The notes under the pieces were generated by a model, which worked only from the letters and a program-made list of their open reading frames with translations, had not been told where the DNA came from and did no database searches. From assembly GCF_022829285.1 (NCBI RefSeq), contig NZ_JAKSYI010000121.1:1-64000 (forward strand): DNA of 64,000 nucleotides, in the 5' to 3' direction. Positions 16,451-24,858 of this stretch are shown here, piece after piece; the first letter of the stretch is position 1, and each line of letters opens with the position of its first letter. The translations under genes and the position numbers were made by a program. Source of the stretch: Methylobacterium sp. J-078. Its GTDB lineage: Bacteria; Pseudomonadota; Alphaproteobacteria; Rhizobiales; Beijerinckiaceae.

Positions 16451-18337
16451 GTGATGCGAATTGCCCTGATCGGACGCCTCGTCGCCGCCCTCGCCTTCCT
16501 GGCCTGCGGCCTGCCCGCCCGGGCCGCCTCCGATCCGGATTCCCACGCGCCGAACGGCGCCTGGATGCCCGCGATCACGCTGATGGGAGCGCCGAAATAC
16601 GGTCCCGACTTCAAGCACTTCGACTATGCGGACCCGAAGGCGCCGAAGGGGGGCCTCGTGCGCCTCGGCGCGCAAGGGGGCTTCGACAACTTCAACTACG
16701 TGGTCTCGGGCCTGAAGGGCGACCTCGAGGGCGGGATCGTTCAGATCTACGATACCCTGATGACGGAATCGGCCGACGAGCCGTTCACCTCCTACGGGCT
16801 CCTGGCCGAGGGCGTGCGCCTCGCCGATGACCTCTCGGCGGTCTCCTACCGCCTGCGCGAGGGCGCACGCTGGCACGACGGCAAGCCGGTGACACCTGAG
16901 GACGTGGTCTGGTCCTTCGAGGTTCTGAAGGCGAACAGCCCGTTCTACGCGGCCTATTACCAGACCGTGACCAAGGCCACCGTCACCGGCCTGCGGGAAG
17001 TGACCTTCACGTTCTCGGAAGCCGGCAACCGCGAGTTGCCGCAGGTGCTCGGCCAACTGCGCGTGCTGCCCAAGCACTGGTGGACCGGCACCGACGCGCA
17101 GGGGCGCCCCCGCGACGTGACCCAGACCACCCTGGAGATCCCCCTGGGGTCCGGCCCCTACCGGCTGTCGAAGTTCGAGGCCGGGCGCAGCGCCACCTAC
17201 GAGCGGGTGGCGGATTACTGGGGCAAGGACATGCCGGTAAATGTCGGCCGCAACAATTTCGGCACCATGCGCAACGAGTATTTTCGCGATGCGACGGTGC
17301 TGATCGAGGCGCTGAAGGGCGACCTGTTCGACTTCCGGGCCGAGAACGTGGCCCGCAACTGGGCCACGGCCTACGACAGTTTCCCCGCCGTGAAGGAGGG
17401 CCGCCTGATCAAGGAGGAGTTCCCCGATCGCGGCAACGGCAACATGCAGGCCTTCGTGCTCAACACCCGCCGGGCGAAGTTCGCCGATCCGCGGGTGCGC
17501 CGGGCCTTCAACCTCGCAATGAACTTCGAGGAGATGAACCGGTCGCTGTTCTTCGGCCTCTACAAGCGCATCGACTCCTACTACTTCGGCTCGGAACTCG
17601 CCTCCTCCGGTCTGCCCAAGGGCGACGAGTTGGCGATCCTCGAATCCGTGAAGGACAAGGTTCCCCCGTCCGTCTTCACCGCGCCCTACGCCAACCCCGT
17701 CAACGGCACGCCGGACGCCGTGCGGGCGAACCTGCGCGAGGCCGTCGGCCTCCTGAAGCAGGCCGGCTACGAGTTGCGCAACGGCCAGATGACCGACGTG
17801 AAGAGCGGCGAGCCGCTCACCGTCGAGTTCCTCGAGTTCCAGAGCGTGTTCGAGCGGGTCGTGCTGCCCTACGCGGCGCAGCTCAAGCTCATCGGCATCA
17901 ACAGCTCCCTGCGGGTGATCGACCAGGCCCAGTACCAGAACCGCCTGCGCGCCTTCGACTTCGACATCACCACGAGTTCGTGGCCGGAATCCCTCTCGCC
18001 CGGTAACGAGCAGCGCGAGTACTGGGGCTCGGCCTCCGCCGACAAGGCCGGCTCGCGCAACCTCATCGGCATCAAGGATCCGGCCATCGACGCCCTGGTG
18101 GAGAAGGTGATCTTCGCGAAGGACCGCCCCGGCGTGCTGGCGGCAACCCGCGCCCTCGACCGGGTGCTGCTGGCCCACAACTTCGTCGTCCCGCAATGGG
18201 GCTCGAACGTCTCGCGCACCCTGCGCTGGAACCGCTTCGGACATCCGGAGGTCCTGCCGAAATACGGCAGTTCGGGCTTCCCCGCGACCTGGTGGTATGA
18301 CGAGACCCTGGCGGCCAAGACCGGGGCGCCGCGTTGA
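16451..18337 (+). CDS. yejA: Peptide ABC transporter substrate-binding protein, YejA-like (first copy)
   Basis: Periplasmic extracellular solute-binding protein family 5 (SBP_bac_5), about 628 residues. A Sec signal peptide (residues 1-26, ending ARAAS) is clear. Start is a GTG at 16451, eleven bases after GGAG; an ATG one codon later is possible. The sequence contains ARWHDGKPVTPEDVVWSF, the family's peptide-cleft opening motif, and YWGKDMPVNVGRNNF, typical of the YejA/microcin C branch. YejABEF in enterobacteria imports peptides, including microcin C. The second copy overlaps its stop codon. Confidence 0.92.
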   Translation: MMRIALIGRLVAALAFLACGLPARAASDPDSHAPNGAWMPAITLMGAPKYGPDFKHFDYADPKAPKGGLVRLGAQGGFDNFNYVVSGLKGDLEGGIVQIYDTLMTESADEPFTSYGLLAEGVRLADDLSAVSYRLREGARWHDGKPVTPEDVVWSFEVLKANSPFYAAYYQTVTKATVTGLREVTFTFSEAGNRELPQVLGQLRVLPKHWWTGTDAQGRPRDVTQTTLEIPLGSGPYRLSKFEAGRSATYERVADYWGKDMPVNVGRNNFGTMRNEYFRDATVLIEALKGDLFDFRAENVARNWATAYDSFPAVKEGRLIKEEFPDRGNGNMQAFVLNTRRAKFADPRVRRAFNLAMNFEEMNRSLFFGLYKRIDSYYFGSELASSGLPKGDELAILESVKDKVPPSVFTAPYANPVNGTPDAVRANLREAVGLLKQAGYELRNGQMTDVKSGEPLTVEFLEFQSVFERVVLPYAAQLKLIGINSSLRVIDQAQYQNRLRAFDFDITTSSWPESLSPGNEQREYWGSASADKAGSRNLIGIKDPAIDALVEKVIFAKDRPGVLAATRALDRVLLAHNFVVPQWGSNVSRTLRWNRFGHPEVLPKYGSSGFPATWWYDETLAAKTGAPR

Positions 18338-20193
18338 GCGCCGGCCCGACCCGGCGCGCCGTCGTCGCCGGGGCCGGCGCCCTCGGCGCCACCCTGGCGC
18401 TGCCAGCCCCGGCCCGCGCGGCGGCGCGCACAAGCCATGGCCTGTCGAGCTTCGGCGACCTCAAGTACCCGCCCGACTTCCCGAACTTCGACTACGTTAA
18501 TCCGGACGCGCCCCGGGGGGGCCGCTTCTCCGCGCAACTCGCCTCGACGATGGGCAATCAAGCCTCCGACACCTTCAACACCCTGAACATCTACGTCCTG
18601 CGCGGCGACGGTGCCGCCGGCATGAACCTGACCTTCGATTCGCTGATGGTTCGGGCGCTGGACGAGCCCGATGCGCTCTACGGCCTCCTCGCCCGAACGG
18701 TGGAGGTCTCCGAGGACGGGCTGACCTATCGCTTCAGCCTGCGGCCGCAGGCCCGCTTCCACGACGGCTCGCGCCTCACCGCCCATGACGTGGCGGCGTC
18801 GATGCGCCTCCTCAAGGAGAAGGGCCACCCCGAGATCTCGCAGGTGATCCGAGACCTCTCCGAGGCTGTGGCCGAGGACGACGCCACGGTAACCCTGCGC
18901 TTCGCGCCCGGCCGCAGCCGCGATCTGCCCCTCTTCGTCGCCACCCTGCCGGTATTCTCCGCCGCCTACTACGCCAAGCGGGACTTCGAGGCTTCCTCGC
19001 TGCAACCGCCCCTGGGCTCCGGGCCCTACCAGGTCGGGCGGCTGGAGGCGGGCCGCTTCATCGAGCTGGAGCGGGTGAAGGATTACTGGGGCGCCGAGTT
19101 GCCGGTGAATGTCGGCCAGAATAACTTCAACGCCATCCGGTACGAGTATTTTCGCGACCGGCAGGTGGCATTCGAGGCTTTCAAGGGCGGCGCCTTCACC
19201 TTCCGGGAAGAGTTCACTGCCCGGGTCTGGGCCACGGGCTACGACTTCCCCGCCGTGCAGGAGGGCCGCGTCCGCAAGGAGGTGGTGCCCGATGCCCGCC
19301 CCTCGGGCACCCAGGGATGGTGGATGAACACCCGCCGCGAGGCTTTTCGCGATCCGCGCGTGCGCGAGGCGATCGGCCTGTGTTTCGACTTCAACTGGTC
19401 GAACGCCAACCTGATGTACGGCGCCTACATCCGCACGGCGTCCTATTTCGAGAACTCGGATCTCAAGGCCACCGGCCGCCCCGGGCCGGAGGAACTGGCG
19501 CTCCTCGACCCGATGCGCGGCGATCTGCCGGCAGAGGTCTTCGGCGAAGCCTGGAGCCCGCCGAGTTCCGACGGTTCGGGCCAGGACCGTGCCCTCCTCA
19601 GCCGCGCGGTGGCCCTGCTCCGCGAAGCGGGCTGCACCCGCGACGGCGGCGTGATCCGTCTCCCCTCCGGCAAGCCCCTGGAAATCGAGTTCCTCGACAA
19701 CGATCCGGTGTTCCAGCCGGTGACGCAGCCCTTCATCCGCAATCTCGGGCTCATCGGCATCCGCGCCAGCATTCGCCTCGTCGATCCCTCGCAATATCAG
19801 GCCAGGGTCAAGGATTTCGACTTCGACCTCACCGCCCGCCGCTTCGCCGGCGGGCTCACGCCCGGCCCGGAACTCCGCGAGGCCTATGGCTCGCGCAGCG
19901 CCGGCACGCCCGGCTCGAACAATTTGGGCGGCATCGCGAGCCCCGCCATCGACGCTCTGATCGAGAAGGTGACGGAGGCGACCTCGCGCGCCGACATGCT
20001 CCATGCCGCACGCGCCCTGGACCGGACCCTGCGGGCCGGACGCTACTGGGTGCCCATGTGGTACAAGGCCGACCACCGGCTGGCGCTCTGGGACGTCTAC
20101 GGCCGCCCGGCCCAGGGGCCGACCTACGACCTCGGCGCGCCGAACGTCTGGTGGTACGACGCCGCCAAGGCCCGGCGCATCGGCCGAACCTGA
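18334..20193 (+). CDS. yejA: Peptide ABC transporter substrate-binding protein, YejA-like (second copy)
   Basis: 619-residue SBP_bac_5 protein, a diverged paralogue of the preceding gene. Translation probably begins at a TTG (18334) overlapping the previous stop as TTGA. The N-terminus, PTRRAVVAGAGALGATLALP then ARAA, has paired arginines before a hydrophobic stretch and resembles a Tat signal rather than the Sec signal of copy one. ARFHDGSRLTAHDV and YWGAELPVNVGQNNF correspond to the same motifs in copy one. Tandem yejA copies before yejB occur in Rhizobiales and suggest two ligand ranges feeding one transporter. Confidence 0.92.
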   Translation: MSAGPTRRAVVAGAGALGATLALPAPARAAARTSHGLSSFGDLKYPPDFPNFDYVNPDAPRGGRFSAQLASTMGNQASDTFNTLNIYVLRGDGAAGMNLTFDSLMVRALDEPDALYGLLARTVEVSEDGLTYRFSLRPQARFHDGSRLTAHDVAASMRLLKEKGHPEISQVIRDLSEAVAEDDATVTLRFAPGRSRDLPLFVATLPVFSAAYYAKRDFEASSLQPPLGSGPYQVGRLEAGRFIELERVKDYWGAELPVNVGQNNFNAIRYEYFRDRQVAFEAFKGGAFTFREEFTARVWATGYDFPAVQEGRVRKEVVPDARPSGTQGWWMNTRREAFRDPRVREAIGLCFDFNWSNANLMYGAYIRTASYFENSDLKATGRPGPEELALLDPMRGDLPAEVFGEAWSPPSSDGSGQDRALLSRAVALLREAGCTRDGGVIRLPSGKPLEIEFLDNDPVFQPVTQPFIRNLGLIGIRASIRLVDPSQYQARVKDFDFDLTARRFAGGLTPGPELREAYGSRSAGTPGSNNLGGIASPAIDALIEKVTEATSRADMLHAARALDRTLRAGRYWVPMWYKADHRLALWDVYGRPAQGPTYDLGAPNVWWYDAAKARRIGRT

Positions 20194-20202
20194 GGGACAT
20201 CC

Positions 20203-21306
20203 GTGCTCGGCTACATCCTGCGCCGCATCGCGCTCATGGTCCCCACCATCTTCGGGATCATGCTGATCACCTTCGTCATCGTGCAGTTCGCCCCCGGTGG
20301 CCCGGTGGAGCGGGTGCTGGCCCAGCTCCAGGGCCAGAACGAGGGTAGCCTGTCGCGGGTGACCGGCGGGGCCGGCGACCTCGGCGGAGCGGCCCGCAGC
20401 TCCGGCGGCGGCGAAACCAGTGCCCGCTATCGTGGCGCGCAGGGCCTCGACCCGGCCTTCATCAAGAAGCTCGAGCAGCAATTCGGCTTCGACAAGCCAG
20501 CCCCCGAGCGCTTCGCCAAGATGATCTGGGACTACGTCCGCTTCGACTTCGGCAACAGCTACTTTCGCGATGTGTCGGTGCTGCAGCTGATCCGCGAGCG
20601 CCTGCCGGTATCGATATCGCTGGGCCTGTGGATGACCCTGATCTCCTACGCCATCTCGATTCCGCTGGGCATCCGCAAGGCGGTGCATGACGGCTCGCGC
20701 TTCGACCTCTGGACCTCGACCGTGGTCATCGTCGGCTACGCGATCCCGAGCTTCCTGTTCGGCATCGCGTTGATCATCCTGTTCGCTGGCGGCTCCTTCG
20801 TACAGATCTTCCCGATCCGCGGCCTGACCAGCGAGAACTTCGACTCCCTGAGCCTCTGGGGCAAGGCGGTCGACTACGCCTGGCACATGACGCTGCCGCT
20901 CACCGCCCTGGTGCTCGGCGCCTTCGCGACCTCGACCCTGCTGACCAAGAACTCCTTCCTCGACGAGATCCGCAAGCAGTACGTGCTCACCGCGCGGATG
21001 AAGGGTCTCTCCGAGCGCCGGGTTCTCTACGGTCACGTCTTCCGCAACGCCATGCTCATCGTCATCGCGGGCTTTCCGGCAGCCTTCATCTCGGCCTTCT
21101 TCACCGGCTCGCTCCTCATCGAGACGATCTTCTCCCTCGATGGTCTCGGGCTCCTGTCCTTCACCTCCATCGTCGGTCGCGACTACCCCGTGGTGTTCGC
21201 GACCCTGTACATCTTCTCCCTGCTCGGGCTGGCGGTGAACCTGCTCTCCGACCTGATCTACACCTGGATTGACCCGCGCATCGACTTCTCGGCGCGGGCG
21301 ACGTGA
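20203..21306 (+). CDS. yejB: Peptide ABC transporter permease YejB
   Basis: Inner-membrane permease of 367 residues from a GTG at 20203. It begins LGYILRRIALMVPTIFGI, the standard first helix of DppB/OppB-like permeases. An extended periplasmic loop (about residues 50-90, Gly/Ser-rich) follows, typical of YejB. The ATPase-contacting EAA loop region is seen around LTARMKGLSERRVLYGHVFR. A working importer would need YejE (second permease) and YejF (ATPase), neither of which follows; instead an acetyltransferase overlaps its stop. Confidence 0.93.
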   Translation: MLGYILRRIALMVPTIFGIMLITFVIVQFAPGGPVERVLAQLQGQNEGSLSRVTGGAGDLGGAARSSGGGETSARYRGAQGLDPAFIKKLEQQFGFDKPAPERFAKMIWDYVRFDFGNSYFRDVSVLQLIRERLPVSISLGLWMTLISYAISIPLGIRKAVHDGSRFDLWTSTVVIVGYAIPSFLFGIALIILFAGGSFVQIFPIRGLTSENFDSLSLWGKAVDYAWHMTLPLTALVLGAFATSTLLTKNSFLDEIRKQYVLTARMKGLSERRVLYGHVFRNAMLIVIAGFPAAFISAFFTGSLLIETIFSLDGLGLLSFTSIVGRDYPVVFATLYIFSLLGLAVNLLSDLIYTWIDPRIDFSARAT

Positions 21307-21806
21307 CCGCCCTTCCCCTCGTCATCCGGCACGAACACGCGGGCGACGCCGAGGCGATCGAGCGGCTCCATGCCCGTGCCTTCGGCCCCGGGCGCTTCGC
21401 CCGGACCGCCTACCGCCTGCGCGAGGGCACGATGCCGGTGGCCGAGCTCTGCTTCACTGCCCTGGTGGCGACCTACCTCGTCGGGTCGGTCCGGGTGGGC
21501 CCGGCCGAGGCGGGCGATCCACTCCTGGTGCTCGGCCCCCTCACCGTCGATCCGAGCTTCGAGGGGCGTGGCATCGGTGCCGCCCTGATGACGGCCTGCC
21601 TCGACGCGGCGACCGCCGCCGGCCACGGCCTCGTCATCCTCATCGGGGACGCGCCCTACTACCGGCGCTTCGGCTTCGCGCCGATCCCGTCTGGGCGCCT
21701 CGTGCCGCCCTCCCCCGTCGATCCGGCTCGCTTCCTGTGGCGCGAACTCAGGCACGGTGCGGCCGCCACCGTCTCGGGGAACGTGACCGCCCTCCGCCGG
21801 CGTTGA
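21303..21806 (+). CDS. GNAT family N-acetyltransferase, translationally coupled to yejB
   Basis: 167 residues from a GTG at 21303 that overlaps the yejB stop as GTGA. The LGPLTVDPSFEGRGIGAALM segment contains the acetyl-CoA loop (EGRGIG), and GDAPYYRRFGFAP is the signature of the YhbS-like subfamily. The acceptor is unknown. Its position where yejE is normally found, with tight coupling, suggests it is co-expressed with the peptide-binding proteins; known microcin C self-immunity includes acetylation by the GNAT domain of MccE, so a peptide or nucleotide-peptide acceptor is conceivable, but this is inference only. Confidence 0.88.
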   Translation: MTALPLVIRHEHAGDAEAIERLHARAFGPGRFARTAYRLREGTMPVAELCFTALVATYLVGSVRVGPAEAGDPLLVLGPLTVDPSFEGRGIGAALMTACLDAATAAGHGLVILIGDAPYYRRFGFAPIPSGRLVPPSPVDPARFLWRELRHGAAATVSGNVTALRRR

Positions 21807-21851
21807 TCCGCTGAGGGCGCCCCCCCCGGCGCCGGCAGGGACCACACCCCG

Positions 21852-22742
21852 ATGGATGATTCGGCGATCCGGCACGACACGATCACGGCCAACGGCGTCG
21901 CGCTCCACGTGGCCCGCCTCGGGCGCGGGCGCCCGCTGGTGCTGCTGCATGGCTGGCCGGAATTCTGGCTGACCTGGGATCCGGTGATGCGGCGCCTCGC
22001 GGACCGCTTCGAACTGATCGCGCCGGACCTCCGCGGCTTCGGCGCCAGCGCGAAACCCGATCCCCAGCCCTCCGACAAGGCCAGCGCCGACGTGCATGCG
22101 GCCGACATCGTCGCCCTGCTCGATGCCCTCGGCATCGCCCGGGCCGGCATCGTCGGACACGATGTCGGGGCCTACGTGATCCAGGCCCTCGGCCGGATTG
22201 CACCGGAACGGCTGACCGGGCTGTTCACCTTCGACTGTCCCTATCCGGGCATCGGGCCGCGCCTCGCAGCCCCCGAGATGCTCGCGGAGATCTGGTATCA
22301 ATCCTACCACGTCAAGCCCTTCGCGGCGGCGCAGGTCGGAGCCTCGCGCGAGGGCTGCCGGCTCTATATCGGCCACTTCCTGCGCCACTGGGCCGGCGGC
22401 AACCCGGCCGCCTTCGACGATGTGCTGGAAGCCTTCGTCGATAACTTCCTGGCCCCGGGCAATCTGCAGGGCGGCTTCAACTGGTACGTCAGCGCGCAGG
22501 CCGGGCGCTTGGCCATGATCCGGGGCGAGGCGCCCCGCCTCCCGCCGATCCCGGTTCCGACCTGCATCCGTTGGGGCGATTCCGATCCGCTGTTTCCCGT
22601 CGCCTGGACCGATCGCCTCGGCGAGACCTTTTCGGACCTCGACCTCGCGCTCCTCGAAGGAGTCGGGCACTTCCCCCATCGGGAGGACCCTGACCGGGCC
22701 GCGGCCGAGATCGCGCGGTTCTTCGAACGACTGCCGGGGTGA
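21852..22742 (+). CDS. Alpha/beta hydrolase, epoxide hydrolase/dehalogenase type
   Basis: 296 residues. The oxyanion motif HGWPEFW lies at 33-39, the nucleophile elbow is GHDVGA with Asp104 in place of Ser, and the catalytic His273 sits in GVGHFPHRED. An Asp nucleophile marks the epoxide hydrolase, haloalkane dehalogenase and fluoroacetate dehalogenase group. The HGWPEFW form is most often seen in epoxide hydrolases and haloacetate dehalogenases; the choice needs the cap-domain residues compared. It follows the acetyltransferase by 45 bp on the same strand and ends 3 bp from the convergent minus-strand cluster. Confidence 0.88.
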   Translation: MDDSAIRHDTITANGVALHVARLGRGRPLVLLHGWPEFWLTWDPVMRRLADRFELIAPDLRGFGASAKPDPQPSDKASADVHAADIVALLDALGIARAGIVGHDVGAYVIQALGRIAPERLTGLFTFDCPYPGIGPRLAAPEMLAEIWYQSYHVKPFAAAQVGASREGCRLYIGHFLRHWAGGNPAAFDDVLEAFVDNFLAPGNLQGGFNWYVSAQAGRLAMIRGEAPRLPPIPVPTCIRWGDSDPLFPVAWTDRLGETFSDLDLALLEGVGHFPHREDPDRAAAEIARFFERLPG

Positions 22743-22745
22743 GTC

Positions 22746-24830
22746 CTATGCGGCCCGACCGCGCCGTCCTTCCACCAGCCACATCGCCAGCACAGCGGCC
22801 GCCAGGGCGGCGAGCGCCCACAGGCCCAGCGCGAGGGGATAGACCTCGACGCCGCGGATATTGGCGCTGTCGCTCGGGCGGAAACCGATCCAGTCGGCGC
22901 CGCCGAGGCGGCCGCTCCGGACCGATTGCAGGCGCGGCACGACGATGCCGCCCCCGGCCTCCGCCACCCGGCGGATCGAGCCGCCGGTGCCCTCGGCCAG
23001 GGCCTTCAGGCGCTCGGTGTCGCTGAAGACGTCGGCGAGCTCGCGCGGGTTCGGCGGCCCGACGCTGACGAAGGCGACCAGGGTGCCGGAGCGCAGGGTG
23101 TGCAGGCCGAGCTCGGTGGCCTCGAAGGTCGTCGAGAACAGGCCCGGCTCGCCCTGCGCCAGAGTCAGAGTGCGTTGGGCGCCGGTCGGGCCCGTGACGG
23201 TGACGGGCTCCACGGTGTCGGCCATGGTCTGGCGCTCCACGCGAACCTCGCGGCCATGCCCGGTGGTCTGGGCCCGCAGGGCTTCCTCCTCCAGGGCCGG
23301 CTCCTTCATGAGCCAGTGCCCGAGGCGGCGCAGCAGGTCGAGATAAGGCCCGCCCTCCTGGTAACCACGGGCCCACAGCCAGGCATGGTCCGAGGTGAGC
23401 AGCGCGACCCGACCCTTCTCCTCACGGGACAGGGCCAGCAGCGGCAGAGCGTTCGGTCCCTGCAGGATCGGCTGGATGCCGGGCCTCACCTGTGTCGAGA
23501 CGATGCGGAGCCAATCGCCCCAGGCCGGCGGTGAGGCTTCGGAGCCCGGGAGTGCGCGAGTCACCGGGTGGCGGTTACCGATGTTGGTGAGCGAGGCCTT
23601 GTAGGGCTGCTCGACCACCCGCCCGTTGGGCTCGCCAGGCAGGATCGCGGCGAGGCGCGTGCGCGACAGGCTCGAGGGCGAGGCGAATTCGGGACCTGCC
23701 GCGATCAGCAGGGCGCCGCCCTCGCGGACGTAACGGACGATGTTGTCGAAGTAGGCCGAGGGCAGCACGCTCTGGTTGGCGTAGCGGTCGAAGATGATCA
23801 GGTCGAAATCCTTGATCTTCTGGACGAACAGCTCGCGCGTCGGGAAGGCGATCAGGGAGAGTTCGGAGATCGGCGTGCCGTCCTGCTTCTCCGGCGGGCG
23901 CAGGATGGTGAAGTGGACGAGGTCGACGTTGGCGTCGGACTTCAGCAGGTTGCGCCAGGTGCGCTCGCCCTGGTGCGGCTCGCCCGAGACGAGGAGCACC
24001 CGCAGCTTCTCGCGGATGCCCTCGATGGGCAGGACCGCGCGGTTGTTGATGGTGGTGAGCTCACCCGGCAGGGGCTCGACCTCGATCTCGACCACGTTGG
24101 GCCCGCCATGCTCGATCCGCATGGTCAGGGAGAAGGGCTGACCCGTGGGGAAGGTCCGGCGCCCGACCTCTTCGCCATCGCGACGCACGGTGACGGTGGC
24201 GCTGCCGGTGCCGCCGCGCTCCATCACCTCGGCCCGGATGGTAAGGTCGCGCCCGACGATGCCGAAGCGCGGCGCCTCGATGAGCTTGATCTGCCGGTCG
24301 CGCTCGTCCGGATGCCCCGTGACGAGGACGTGGAGCGGGCCTTTCAGGCCCAGGGCGGCCACCGAGGCGGGGATGTCGTGCACCACGCCGTCCGTGAGCA
24401 TGACGACGCCCGCCAGCCGCTCGGCCGGCACGTCGGCCAGCGCCTGCGATAGGGCGGTGAACAGCCGGGTGCCCTCGTCGCCGTCCTTGGCGTCGGGCAC
24501 GTCGATGAAGCGCGGCTCGATGTTGGTCAGGGCCCCGAAGCGACGCTGCAACTCGGCGCGCACCGCATCGGTCATGGCCGGGCGGTCGCCCAGCGCCTGC
24601 GAGCCCGAGCGGTCGACCACGATGGCGGCGATGTCTTTCACCGGCTCGCGGTCCTCGCGCACCAGCGACGGGTTGGCGATCGCCAGCAGCACCAGGGCCA
24701 GGGCGAGCGCCCGCAGGATCGCGGTGCGGCCCCGGGCCAGAAAGGCCAGCACGGCGAAGACCGTGACGAGCACGCCAAAGCCGATCAGCACCGGCCAGGG
24801 CACGAGAGGGGTGAAGCTGAGGCTCAGCAT
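22746..24830 (-). CDS. Membrane protein with vWA-like and glutamine amidotransferase-like domains
   Basis: 694 residues, last gene of the moxR block. Two N-terminal helices (about residues 13-52) are followed by a domain starting IAAIVVDRSGSQA, which resembles a von Willebrand A fold with a partial DxSxS metal site. The middle (about 280-500) has a class I glutamine amidotransferase-like fold (EKLRVLLVSGEPHQGERTW, FDLIIFDRYA), with no obvious catalytic Cys-His pair. The last helix is near the C-terminus (ALGLWALAALAAAVLAMWLV). The family is conserved next to MoxR/DUF58/DUF4159 genes in Alphaproteobacteria; its role is unproven. Confidence 0.8.
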   Translation of the reverse strand: MLSLSFTPLVPWPVLIGFGVLVTVFAVLAFLARGRTAILRALALALVLLAIANPSLVREDREPVKDIAAIVVDRSGSQALGDRPAMTDAVRAELQRRFGALTNIEPRFIDVPDAKDGDEGTRLFTALSQALADVPAERLAGVVMLTDGVVHDIPASVAALGLKGPLHVLVTGHPDERDRQIKLIEAPRFGIVGRDLTIRAEVMERGGTGSATVTVRRDGEEVGRRTFPTGQPFSLTMRIEHGGPNVVEIEVEPLPGELTTINNRAVLPIEGIREKLRVLLVSGEPHQGERTWRNLLKSDANVDLVHFTILRPPEKQDGTPISELSLIAFPTRELFVQKIKDFDLIIFDRYANQSVLPSAYFDNIVRYVREGGALLIAAGPEFASPSSLSRTRLAAILPGEPNGRVVEQPYKASLTNIGNRHPVTRALPGSEASPPAWGDWLRIVSTQVRPGIQPILQGPNALPLLALSREEKGRVALLTSDHAWLWARGYQEGGPYLDLLRRLGHWLMKEPALEEEALRAQTTGHGREVRVERQTMADTVEPVTVTGPTGAQRTLTLAQGEPGLFSTTFEATELGLHTLRSGTLVAFVSVGPPNPRELADVFSDTERLKALAEGTGGSIRRVAEAGGGIVVPRLQSVRSGRLGGADWIGFRPSDSANIRGVEVYPLALGLWALAALAAAVLAMWLVEGRRGRAA

Positions 24831-24858
24831 GGGCGCGGTGCCTCCGGTACAGAATTTA

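Noticed and set aside
17869-21036. About 1,050-codon minus-strand frame opposite the yejA/yejB genes
   Set aside because: Composition typical of antisense reading (Arg, Gly, Ala, His), no ribosome site, and it overlaps three well-identified genes.
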